A DNA stretch of 28,743 nt from contig PUNN01000518.1 in assembly GCA_003552605.1 (NCBI GenBank), forward strand, positions 1-28,743. The letters are read 5' to 3'. Under the pieces are notes generated by a model. That model was not told the DNA's origin. It saw only the letters and a program-made list of their open reading frames with translations, and did not search any database. Positions 16,128 to 23,312 of the stretch are shown in pieces. Numbering within the stretch: the stretch's first letter is position 1; every line of letters starts with the position of its first letter. Made by a program: the position numbers and the translations under genes. This DNA comes from Phycisphaeraceae bacterium. Lineage in GTDB: Bacteria; Planctomycetota; Phycisphaerae; Phycisphaerales; Phycisphaeraceae.

Positions 16128-16168
16128 GGGTGGCATGGTCAGCGGCTGTCCGCAGCCGATGGCCATGG
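16128..16168 (+). repeat. Dispersed hairpin repeat, copy 3
   Basis: It starts GGGTGGCATGGTCAGCGG, continues with an inner hairpin CGGCTG, loop TCCG, CAGCCG, and ends GATGGCCATG. The whole unit folds as GCATGGTCAGCGGCTG against CAGCCGATGGCCATG with one G-T pair and one mismatch. It lies in the gap between the ceramidase-family gene and rlmN. The flanking CCAAACC before the unit is shared with copy 4. Confidence 0.65.
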
Positions 16169-16308
16169 CGGCCAATGCAAGGGGTTCGCCGCATGGCCAA
16201 ATGCCGAGGTTCCGGAGGCGGCTGCTGACGCAGCCAGCCACGCTACATGCCGCTGCGCTGATCGGCCGGGGCCGGGCTCCGCACTCCGCCTCGTTCCCGG
16301 TCGACCGC

Positions 16309-17613
16309 CTACACACCCGCCGGGGCGTGATCCTTGCCCCGTCCGCTGTCAATGCCGCTGTGCTCATGGCGGAGTTGGCCGCAGGCTGCGGCGATGTCTC
16401 GGCCACGGCTGGCGCGAATATGGGTGTTGACCCCGGCAGCTTGAAGGGTCTGTTGAAAGCGATAAACGTCTTCCGTCCCGGGCCGGCTGTACGGCAGGTC
16501 GCGGACTTCGTTGTAGCGGATCAGGTTGACGTTGGCACGCAGCGTGGAGGCGATGCGGGCAAGCTGATGGGCGTGCTCGCGGCGATCGTTGACATCGCGC
16601 AGCAGGATGTACTCGAGCGTGATCTCGCGGCCGGTCCGGTCGAAGTAGTAGCGGCCGGCATCGAGCAGTGCCTCGATGTCGGCATACGCCGCCCAAGGGA
16701 TCAACTCGCGGCGGAGTTCATCGTTGGGCGCATGCAGGCTCAGCGCCAGCGTGACCGGCAGTTGCAGGTCGGCGAGCCGCCGCATCTGCTGTGGCAGGCC
16801 CACCGTGCTGACCGTGATCCGGCGGCCAGAGATGCCCAGCCCCCAGTCGGCCCGGAGGATGTCGATGGCCTCGGTGACGTCATCGAAGTTAGCCAGCGGC
16901 TCACCCATGCCCATGAACACCACGTGACTGATGCGGCCAACGCCTTCCAGGGCACCAAGCTGCCAGACCTGCTCGACGATCTGACCGGCGGTGAGATTGC
17001 CATCGAGCCCGCCAAGGCCGGAGGCGCAGAACCGACACCCGACCGGACAGCCCACCTGCGAGCTGATACACGCCGTCCGCCGTCCCCCACCCCCGGAATG
17101 CGCACCTCCGGAACCCGTGCCCCGGTAATCTCCGGCGGCCCCACGGGGGCCAGGTTGCCCGCCCCGTGGCGTCCCACCGGGCCGGCCGGTCCGTTCAGAG
17201 GGGATCATCACGCATTCGGTCTGGTTGGCCCCGCCGCCCGCGGCGGCGCCCTTGCGGGTCAGTACGGTCAACGTGGCAGCTTCTTCGGTGGAGTTTGTCG
17301 CCTGGCCTGTAGGTCCTTGATCCGCCGTACCAGCCCCCGGGGGCCTGGGGAGCGTCCAGTCCAGCAGCAGCTTCTGCACCCCATCGGTGGCGCGCTGATG
17401 GCCCACCACGCGGCCGGCCTGAAACAGCAGCGACTGCCCGAGCACCTCACGGTCCGCCTTTGAAAGGTCGGTCATCACAGCGGGGTCGGCGATGTGGCGC
17501 TGGTAGACCCACCGCAGTACCTGCCTGGCGCGATATCGTGGCATACCCAGCCGATAAAGATGCTCGCCAAGCGCCTCGGGATCGAGGGCAAATATGTGGG
17601 GGTAATCAGGCAT
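16309..17613 (-). CDS. rlmN: Dual-specificity 23S rRNA (A2503-C2) / tRNA (A37-C2) methyltransferase RlmN
   Basis: This is a radical-SAM methyltransferase of 434 residues. The cluster cysteines are Cys189, Cys193 and Cys196 in SSQVGCPVGCRFCASG. Cys182 in TACISSQ corresponds to the methyl-carrying or resolving cysteine before the cluster (E. coli Cys118), and Cys411 in AAACGQL to the C-terminal catalytic cysteine (Cys355). Other family motifs are FMGMGEPLANFDDV, ITVSTVGLP, LALSLHAPNDELRRELIP, EYILLRDVND and NLIRYNEV. Two low-complexity insertions (about residues 86-132 and 141-178, rich in Gly, Pro, Thr and Arg) interrupt the region just before the cluster and make it some 50-80 residues longer than usual. 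The start at 17613 matches the family N-terminus; there is no Shine-Dalgarno. E. coli RlmN also methylates some tRNAs. Confidence 0.93.
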   Translation of the reverse strand: MPDYPHIFALDPEALGEHLYRLGMPRYRARQVLRWVYQRHIADPAVMTDLSKADREVLGQSLLFQAGRVVGHQRATDGVQKLLLDWTLPRPPGAGTADQGPTGQATNSTEEAATLTVLTRKGAAAGGGANQTECVMIPSERTGRPGGTPRGGQPGPRGAAGDYRGTGSGGAHSGGGGRRTACISSQVGCPVGCRFCASGLGGLDGNLTAGQIVEQVWQLGALEGVGRISHVVFMGMGEPLANFDDVTEAIDILRADWGLGISGRRITVSTVGLPQQMRRLADLQLPVTLALSLHAPNDELRRELIPWAAYADIEALLDAGRYYFDRTGREITLEYILLRDVNDRREHAHQLARIASTLRANVNLIRYNEVRDLPYSRPGTEDVYRFQQTLQAAGVNTHIRASRGRDIAAACGQLRHEHSGIDSGRGKDHAPAGV

Positions 17614-17808
17614 GTGAATCGGGTCGGGTTGAGACCACGTGGGCAATGCGCCCGCGGGCAGTAAGGCGGCGCATCGTCCCCATGCGGTTGTGCGCCATGA
17701 TAGGCGGTGCAGGCCACCGCGTGTCGCGGGGGAAAGGGCCGTGGGCGCCCGGACACGGCCGAGGGGAATACCCCGCGGCACCGGGCTGACCCGGCATGGG
17801 CTGTCGGC

Positions 17809-17838
17809 CTGTCCCGGCAGGGCGGTCTGTGCTACAAA
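17809..17838 (+). promoter_or_regulatory. Candidate pyrD promoter (leaderless type)
   Basis: CTGTCC (17809-17814), an 18-base spacer and TACAAA (17833-17838) are followed by 6 bases and the ATG at 17845. Transcription would begin at that codon. The match to consensus is only moderate. Confidence 0.35.
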
Positions 17839-17844
17839 ATGAAC

Positions 17845-18876
17845 ATGAGCCCCCACGACACCGATGCTTCGACCCCCGCTGCGACATCAGCGGCGGCCGC
17901 CGCGGCGGCTTCTGCTGATTCGGTTGATCCCGGCCCGCAGCTCGGCATTGATCTCGCCGGGCTCAAGCTCGCCAACCCGCTGATGACCGCTTCCGGCACG
18001 TGCGGATATGGCAACGAGTACGCCGACTTTGTGGACCTGACCCGGCTCGGGGCGTTCGTCACCAAGAGCATCACCGCCGAGGTGCGGGCGGGCAACGAGG
18101 CTTACCGGATCGTCGAGACGCGCGGGGGGATGCTCAATGCCATCGGTCTTGCCAACATCGGCCTCGATGCGTTTGTCGAGCGAAAGCTGCCGGAACTGCG
18201 ACAGATGCGTCAGGCCGGCCCGCGGATCATCGTCAACGTCGCCGGCCACAGCGTCGATGATTACACCGCCGCGTGTGCCCGGATCAGCCGGGCCGAGGGG
18301 GTGGATGCGATCGAGCTCAACGTCAGTTGCCCCAACGTGCGGGATGGCTTGACCTTCGGCACCAACCCGCAACTGCTTTGCTCGCTGGTGCGCCAGGTGC
18401 GGGATGCGATGAGCGAGGCGTGTCCGCTGATCGTGAAGCTGTCGCCCAATGTCGGCGACATCACGCAAACGGCCGCCGCGGCGGTCGAGGGTGGCTGTCA
18501 GGTACTCAGCCTGATTAACACCTACACGGCAATGGCGGTCGATATCGAGACCCGCAGGCCGCGCCTTGCCAACGGAACAGGCGGCCTGTCCGGACCGGCC
18601 ATCCGGCCGCTGGCGGTATACCTCGTCAGCCGTGTATACCGCGAGGTGGCCCGGCCGGCGGGCGTGCCCATCATCGGCATGGGGGGTATTCAGTACTGGC
18701 AGGATGCGGTCGAATTTCTCCTTGCCGGCGCCACGGGGCTGGCGGTGGGGACGGCGCTGTTTGTCGACCCGGCCACGCCGTTAAAGGTCATGGATGGCCT
18801 TCGCCAATACCTCGATCGCCACGGGGTGAAAGCGGTGCAGGAAATCATCGGTACACTCGAATTGCCCGGCGATTAG
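17845..18876 (+). CDS. pyrD: Dihydroorotate dehydrogenase, class 1B type (catalytic subunit)
   Basis: This 343-residue FMN enzyme oxidises dihydroorotate to orotate in pyrimidine synthesis. The active-site base is Cys162 in ELNVSCPNVRDG, the class 1 hallmark (class 2 uses Ser). Other motifs are LANPLMTASGTCGYGNEYADF (in pieces), GGMLNAIGLANIG, KLSPNVGDI, GGLSGPAIRPLAVYLV and GMGGIQYWQDAVEFLLAGA. Class 1B enzymes pair with PyrK, an iron-sulfur/FAD subunit; no pyrK is in this window. The N-terminus carries about 30 extra residues with an Ala run, atypical for a cytosolic PyrD. ATG 17839 is also in frame, but 17845 fits the promoter spacing. It is unlinked to pyrE (7.5 kb away). Confidence 0.93.
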   Translation: MSPHDTDASTPAATSAAAAAAASADSVDPGPQLGIDLAGLKLANPLMTASGTCGYGNEYADFVDLTRLGAFVTKSITAEVRAGNEAYRIVETRGGMLNAIGLANIGLDAFVERKLPELRQMRQAGPRIIVNVAGHSVDDYTAACARISRAEGVDAIELNVSCPNVRDGLTFGTNPQLLCSLVRQVRDAMSEACPLIVKLSPNVGDITQTAAAAVEGGCQVLSLINTYTAMAVDIETRRPRLANGTGGLSGPAIRPLAVYLVSRVYREVARPAGVPIIGMGGIQYWQDAVEFLLAGATGLAVGTALFVDPATPLKVMDGLRQYLDRHGVKAVQEIIGTLELPGD

Positions 18877-18956
18877 CGGGGGCCTCATCGCGGGATTTCT
18901 GGCGCTACTGCACCGCTGGCTGGATGCTTGTCTGCTGCGACCGCCCCTTCTGTCAG

Positions 18957-20036
18957 CTAATCAGCCTTGTCATCATCGCCCTTCAGATGCTTCTTGAGCC
19001 ACGCGGGTGCTTCGCGCTGTACATCGCCGCGGGGGTCGAGGTACAGGCCGAGATGCGTCACATCACGGGATTCGATCAACTCCACCGGGCCGGCGGCGGC
19101 GGCTTCGAGCCGGCGGGAATGGGTGATCGGCACGAGCATGTCGTGGGTGCCGTGGATCAGCAGGACCGGGGCCCGGGATCGGGCGATGGCATCGAGCGGG
19201 CTGGCCTCATCAGGATCAAACCCGGCCCGATCCGCGGCGGTATCGATCAGCCGGTCGATCGCATCATCGCTGAGAAACACCGTGGGGAAAGGGGCAAATC
19301 GCACGAGGAACTCGGGCACCACATCCCGCAGGGTGGCGAACGGGGCAAGCGCGACCACGGCTTCGATGCGCTCATCTTCCGCCGCCGCCTGGATCGCCAC
19401 GGCAGCGCCGTAAGAGATGCCCATCATGCCAACGCGACCGGAGAGCAACTCGCGCTGCCCGAGCTCATCAAGCACCTGGCTCATGTCCTGCGCATCCCGG
19501 GCGCCGTAGGTGAGGTGCTCCCCGGTCGACCGGCCGTGGCCGCGCATGTCCACGAGAATGCAGCGGAAACCCTCCCCTGCAAGCACCTGCGCCATGGGCA
19601 GCATGAACAGCTTGGGCACACGCCGGCCGTGCAGAAGGATGATGGTGCCTTCCGGCTCGGTCGTTTCGACACCCGCATCCACCGCTTCGCGTGATTTGTC
19701 GCCCGCGCTACCAGATGCATCTGCCTCGCCTGCCTGCCTGTCGACCCGGCCAGCAGCGGAATCACGATTCGCAGAAGTGGGTTCGACGATGAACAGATGC
19801 AGTGACGCCTCGGGCGGGCCAACGGTGATGCGGAGCTGTTTGTCGACGCCGAGCAGCTCGAGCGTCTTCGGGTCGGGATCGCTCTGCGGCGTCGGTGCCC
19901 GCCTTCGGTTGGGGGCATCGACCATGAATGAAACTACGTTATCACACCCGATCAGCGCCAAGAGCACAGCGCATAGCACCACCACGATTGGTGCCTTGCC
20001 GAGGGCGGGTGAGATCATCACCGGGTGCTGCTTCAC
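18957..20036 (-). CDS. Alpha/beta hydrolase, predicted lipoprotein, GTG start
   Basis: This is a 359-residue serine hydrolase of unknown substrate. The N-terminus has a lipoprotein signal: MKQHP start, hydrophobic core IVVVLCAVLLA and a lipobox LIGC with Cys31, so it is probably membrane-anchored in the periplasm. The catalytic set is visible: Ser208 in GMMGISYGAA, Asp299 in IHGTHDMLVPI and His328 in RDVTHLGLYLDP. The oxyanion region is IILLHGRRVPK. A Ser/Asp/Glu-rich linker (about residues 85-130) precedes the fold. The first ATG is far upstream (20321) without family sequence. GTG at 20034-20036 has AAGGAG 6 bases before it, and the signal peptide begins there. It converges on pyrD. Confidence 0.84.
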   Translation of the reverse strand: MKQHPVMISPALGKAPIVVVLCAVLLALIGCDNVVSFMVDAPNRRRAPTPQSDPDPKTLELLGVDKQLRITVGPPEASLHLFIVEPTSANRDSAAGRVDRQAGEADASGSAGDKSREAVDAGVETTEPEGTIILLHGRRVPKLFMLPMAQVLAGEGFRCILVDMRGHGRSTGEHLTYGARDAQDMSQVLDELGQRELLSGRVGMMGISYGAAVAIQAAAEDERIEAVVALAPFATLRDVVPEFLVRFAPFPTVFLSDDAIDRLIDTAADRAGFDPDEASPLDAIARSRAPVLLIHGTHDMLVPITHSRRLEAAAAGPVELIESRDVTHLGLYLDPRGDVQREAPAWLKKHLKGDDDKAD

Positions 20037-20253
20037 GCCCGACTCCTTGGCGGCCAAGAGGCGGGGGTGGGGGTGGGTGCGCGACCGCGCCCCGGTGGGT
20101 GAATCAAGGCGCCCGCCCCGCGAGGGCGAGGGCGCATTCATACACCCGGTGCTGCAATCGCGGCCCGGCATTCGCCGCGTGCGGGATGCAACCGGACGGG
20201 GCAGGAACGCACACCGTCTCGGCGGGTACCGGGCATCAGTGGGCGCGGCCCTG

Positions 20254-20751
20254 CTAATCGGGCTGATCGTCCCCTGCCGCATCGGCCGGGTTGGCACTGG
20301 CCATCTCGGCGAGTTCTTCATCAGTGGGGTCGCGTACTTCCTCGACCTTCAGATCGAAGTTGAGCGTCACACCGGCGAGCGGGTGGTTGGCGTCCACGGT
20401 GACGTTCTCATCGTCCACATCCACCACGGTGACGACACGCGAGCCTTGGGAGGTCTGAGCCTCGAACTGCATGTCCGGCTGGATGTCTTCCACGCCTTGG
20501 AAGGCATCGCGTGGCACCTGCTGGACAAGGTTCTCATCGACCTCGCCGAAGGCTCTTTCGGGTGGGATGCTGAGGGTGAACTGCTCACCCTCGGACCGGC
20601 CATCAAGGGCCTGCTCGAGGCTGGGCAGGAGCGTGCCGAGACCGTGAAGGTAGGTCAGCGGGTGCTTGCCCTCGGTTGTCTCGAGCACGGAGCCATCATC
20701 ATCGGTGAGGGTGTAATTGACCGTGACGAGCTTTTGCTGCTGAATCTGCAT
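20254..20751 (-). CDS. SlyD-like FKBP-type peptidyl-prolyl cis-trans isomerase
   Basis: This 165-residue cytoplasmic protein belongs to the SlyD/FkpB FKBP group. It shows YTLTDDDGSVLETTEG, PLTYLHGLGTLLPSLEQALDG, GEQFTLSIPPERAFGEVDENL and an inserted chaperone (IF) flap from about residue 75 to 125, followed by VDANHPLAGVTLNFDLKVEEV. The NHPLAGxxLxFxxxV motif is diagnostic of the family. The histidine-rich metal-binding tail of E. coli SlyD is absent; the C-terminus is acidic instead. AAGGA lies 8 bases before the ATG. The likely role is proline isomerisation and folding assistance. Confidence 0.92.
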   Translation of the reverse strand: MQIQQQKLVTVNYTLTDDDGSVLETTEGKHPLTYLHGLGTLLPSLEQALDGRSEGEQFTLSIPPERAFGEVDENLVQQVPRDAFQGVEDIQPDMQFEAQTSQGSRVVTVVDVDDENVTVDANHPLAGVTLNFDLKVEEVRDPTDEELAEMASANPADAAGDDQPD

Positions 20752-21137
20752 TGGGGGGGATCCTTAACTGGAAGATTCCAACGGATGGGTAGGTTCGGGC
20801 AGTCTAGGCCAAACATTGGCCGGAGGGAAGGGCGGCGGCCAGAGATTGAGGGCAACTTTTCACCAAGATCGGTATCACGCCGGCTGCCGCATACGCGGCA
20901 AATGCCACCGAAATTGCGCAAGCGAGGCCGCATTCACGCAATCGATTACGAGTTCGGGCCAACCTGTGGCGAGGCAGGGCGCGGGCCTGTGGAGTAAGGA
21001 CCGGGCGGTACGGAGACCCCGGCGCGGTTATCGGCCCCATCGGAAGACGGCGGCGCATCCCCGTTTTCATCTGTGCCCGAGTTGCTCGCGGGCATCGCCG
21101 CAGTGGATGATGTGGAAGTTGCCGGGGCGGATCGCTG
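20752..21137 (-). promoter_or_regulatory. Leader/promoter region of the SlyD-like gene
   Basis: This 386-base gap between the aminotransferase stop and the SlyD-like start holds no credible gene. It contains an inverted repeat GGCCAA/TTGGCC around 20809-20823. On the - strand TAGACT, a -10-like box, lies directly downstream of that repeat about 50 bases before the start codon. No clear -35 is seen. Short open frames here run into neighbouring genes and lack ribosome sites. The rest is unexplained. Confidence 0.35.
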
Positions 21138-22583
21138 CTAGGGGTCGGTGCTCACGGGTGCGGCCGTCACCGGCGAGGCCACGTCTGCCCGACGTTTCAC
21201 GCCCAGTGCCGCAGCGCCGAGCTTGCGCCCCACCTCCCACACCGGCCCGGGAAAGCGGTGGCATGCGGCCACCACCTGTCCGAAGGCCGCGATGATCTCA
21301 TCGGCATCCGCCTCGCTGAGTACCAGTGGCGGGATCAGCTTGATCACGTCCATGTGATGGCCGGCGACCTGTGTAAGGATGCGGTGATCGCTCAGCAGCG
21401 GCATCAAGATCGCCTGGGGAAACAGGCTCGCATCGAGCTTGTGCAACAGCTTCCATCCCATCTTCAGGCCCACCGACCGGGGCGGGCCGAATTCGACGGC
21501 GAGCATCAACCCCTTGCCCCGTACCTCCCTGACCATCTCGAACTGATGGGCCAGTTGGGCCAGCCCCTGTTTCAAGTGCGCGCCTACCCGTTCAGCGTTC
21601 TCGACAATCCGCTCATGCTCAAGCACATGGAGTGTCGCGAGGCCGGCGACCATGGCCAGGTCGTTCTGGCCGAAGGTAGTCGAATGGACCACGCAGCGGT
21701 CCATGCTCGAGAAAACCTTCCTGTATATCCACCGCTTGGCCAGAACCGCTCCGACAGGGACGTAGCCACCGCTGAGGCCTTTGGCAGTGATCAGGATATC
21801 GGGCTCGACATTCCAGTGTTCACAGGCGAACATGCGGCCGGTGCGGCCGAAGCCGGTCTGAACCTCATCAAGCACCAGCAGCGTTCCAAACCGCTGACAC
21901 AACTCGGCTGCGCTGCGCAGATAATCATCATCCGGCACATGGACACCCTTGCCCTGGATCGGCTCGACAATGAAAGCGGCCACATCACGGTGTGCCAGTT
22001 CTGTTTCCAGCGCGGCAAGGTCGTTGAACGGCACCTGCGCGGTGTGCGGCAGCAGGGGGCCGAACCCCTCGCGGAACTCACTTCCCCCGTTCAGTGCCAG
22101 GGAACCGGTGGTCAGGCCGTGGAACCCCTTTTTGCAGTGGACGATGCGGTCACGGCCGGTGGCCGCACGCGCGTATTTGATGGCGGTCTCGACGCCTTCG
22201 GTGCCGCAGTTGGTGAAAAAGACCGTATCCAGGTCGCCCGGTGCGAGCTTGACCAGTTCTCGTGCGAGCAGTCCGGAAAGGCGATATGGGCCCATCTTGA
22301 CCAGATTGGGAAGCTCCATGTCCATCGCCTGGCGGATCGCATCACGCACCGTCGGGTGATTGCGACCCACGTTGAATACGGCGTAGCCGCCGAGGCAGTC
22401 GATGTAGCGGTTGCCGGCGTCATCAAAGAGATAAGCGCCCCGGCCATGAACGTAGTTGACGTCGAAGCCGATGGTGCGGAGCACCTTCGCGAATACGGGG
22501 TTGATATGCTCGGCAATCAGCGAAAGACTCTGTGAAGCCGGCCCATCAAGCAGGTTCCGAAGATCGAATGCAGGGGTGGTCAT
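21138..22583 (-). CDS. Class-III (acetylornithine/putrescine-type) aminotransferase, possibly HpnO-like
   Basis: This is a 481-residue PLP-dependent aminotransferase. The PLP lysine is Lys268 in PDILITAKGLSGGYVPVGA; the PLP-ring aspartate is Asp239 in LLVLDEVQTGFGRTGR. Further fold-type-I motifs are FFTNCGTEGVETAIKYARAA (residues 122-141), GFHGLTTGSLAL and HSTTFGQNDLAMVAGLATL. The ATG at 22583 has GGAG 8 bases upstream and is preferred over 22607. A C-terminal tail of about 30 residues, rich in Ala and Val, extends past the usual fold. The subfamily resembles proteins catalysing amination in lipid or polyamine pathways. Its divergent neighbour is HpnN-like, which raises the possibility that it is HpnO, making aminobacteriohopanetriol; this is inference only. 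Confidence 0.8.
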   Translation of the reverse strand: MTTPAFDLRNLLDGPASQSLSLIAEHINPVFAKVLRTIGFDVNYVHGRGAYLFDDAGNRYIDCLGGYAVFNVGRNHPTVRDAIRQAMDMELPNLVKMGPYRLSGLLARELVKLAPGDLDTVFFTNCGTEGVETAIKYARAATGRDRIVHCKKGFHGLTTGSLALNGGSEFREGFGPLLPHTAQVPFNDLAALETELAHRDVAAFIVEPIQGKGVHVPDDDYLRSAAELCQRFGTLLVLDEVQTGFGRTGRMFACEHWNVEPDILITAKGLSGGYVPVGAVLAKRWIYRKVFSSMDRCVVHSTTFGQNDLAMVAGLATLHVLEHERIVENAERVGAHLKQGLAQLAHQFEMVREVRGKGLMLAVEFGPPRSVGLKMGWKLLHKLDASLFPQAILMPLLSDHRILTQVAGHHMDVIKLIPPLVLSEADADEIIAAFGQVVAACHRFPGPVWEVGRKLGAAALGVKRRADVASPVTAAPVSTDP

Positions 22584-22993
22584 CTTCAGGCTCCGGCCCG
22601 CCGTCACTGCGACGGCACGGGCAAGGCGATGGCACAGGCCACAAGTCTGGGAACAATCCGAACCTCGCGGCAGCCGTGGATGCCCCAGGCTTCACCCGCT
22701 GCTCCGCCACGCTGCGTTCGCGGCCCCGGCCGGGGTAAACGGCTCGAGCCCACAGCGTGACCTTGCCGGCGCCACGAAGCTCCATTACTGGCGGGGGAGC
22801 CGATTCGTGCGGAGCAAGATGTTTCCAGGGGATCGCGGGAGCATGCCGGGACGTGCCGCAACCCCATGGGGGCAGCCTTGCCATAGCTCACTCGAGCGTC
22901 TCCTGCTTACAGGATCGTTATCCGTGCTCGCCGGTTGTGTGCTTTCATCGCCGCTTCCGCCGTCCCGCGGGGCCGAAGCGGCTGTCGTGGCGT

Positions 22994-23023
22994 TTGCCAA
23001 GCCTTAAATCGTATCTGTATTAT
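22994..23023 (+). promoter_or_regulatory. Strong sigma-70-like promoter upstream of the RND gene
   Basis: TTGCCA (22994-22999, five of six) and TATTAT (23018-23023, five of six) are separated by 18 bases, in a locally AT-rich patch of an otherwise GC-rich gap. The predicted transcript would have a leader of about 280 bases before the RND ATG, long enough for an untranslated regulator or a small RNA. Confidence 0.55.
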
Positions 23024-23251
23024 TTCGCGGGCGTCAAAGGGCCTGCGCGGCGATGAGCCGCTATGGCCCCCATGATTTGCCGATCTGGTGCGCCCCACTT
23101 GCGATCATTCGGGCGAGGGTCAGTCACCGTTGACCTGCCTTGAGCCCTCCTGGCGCCCCGGCACCGGAAGCCATGCCTGTGGTCGTCCGGCGCAATGTTC
23201 GGGCAACCTGCCCGCGGTCACCGGTGGAGGGCCGACGAGCGCTACACAGTG

Positions 23252-23266
23252 CCGATGCCCCATCGG
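23252..23266 (+). promoter_or_regulatory. Hairpin in the RND gene leader
   Basis: CCGATG and CATCGG form a perfect 6-bp stem with a 3-base loop, 47 bases before the start codon. It is followed by TGCATGCA, an 8-base palindrome. Confidence 0.25.
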
Positions 23267-23312
23267 TGCATGCATACCCTGCCCACCCCCCTGAGTTGAG
23301 GACGTTGATTTC

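Larger units (their letters stand above)
22584..23312. other. Long divergent intergenic region (aminotransferase / RND)
   Basis: In these 729 bases several open frames of 60-110 codons exist on both strands, but none has a ribosome site, recognisable family or coherent start. The + strand promoter at 22994-23023 is the clearest signal. Near the RND gene there is a hairpin at 23252-23266 (CCGATG, loop CCC, CATCGG). Sequence upstream of 22900 remains unexplained and could be a decayed gene or a regulatory region. Confidence 0.5.

Noticed and set aside
20060..20080. G-run stretch as a possible G-quadruplex
   Set aside because: Only three clear G-runs of three or more are adjacent, so the four-run requirement is not met without splitting a longer run.
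20655..20933. A 92-codon - strand frame with a CxxC pair (ICRVCG) resembling a small zinc ribosomal protein
   Set aside because: It lacks a ribosome site, has only one CxxC pair and runs deep into the SlyD-like gene in another frame.
19510..20997. A 495-codon open frame on the + strand across the hydrolase and SlyD-like genes
   Set aside because: It spans two real - strand genes and the gap between them, typical of a GC-rich shadow frame.
22546..22891. Small - strand open frames upstream of the aminotransferase (95-112 codons)
   Set aside because: They overlap the aminotransferase start or lack a ribosome site, and the translations are low-complexity Arg/Pro/Gly sequences. A decayed gene cannot be excluded.
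23088..23294. A 68-codon + strand frame in the RND leader
   Set aside because: There is no ribosome site, and the composition is the same as the surrounding non-coding DNA.
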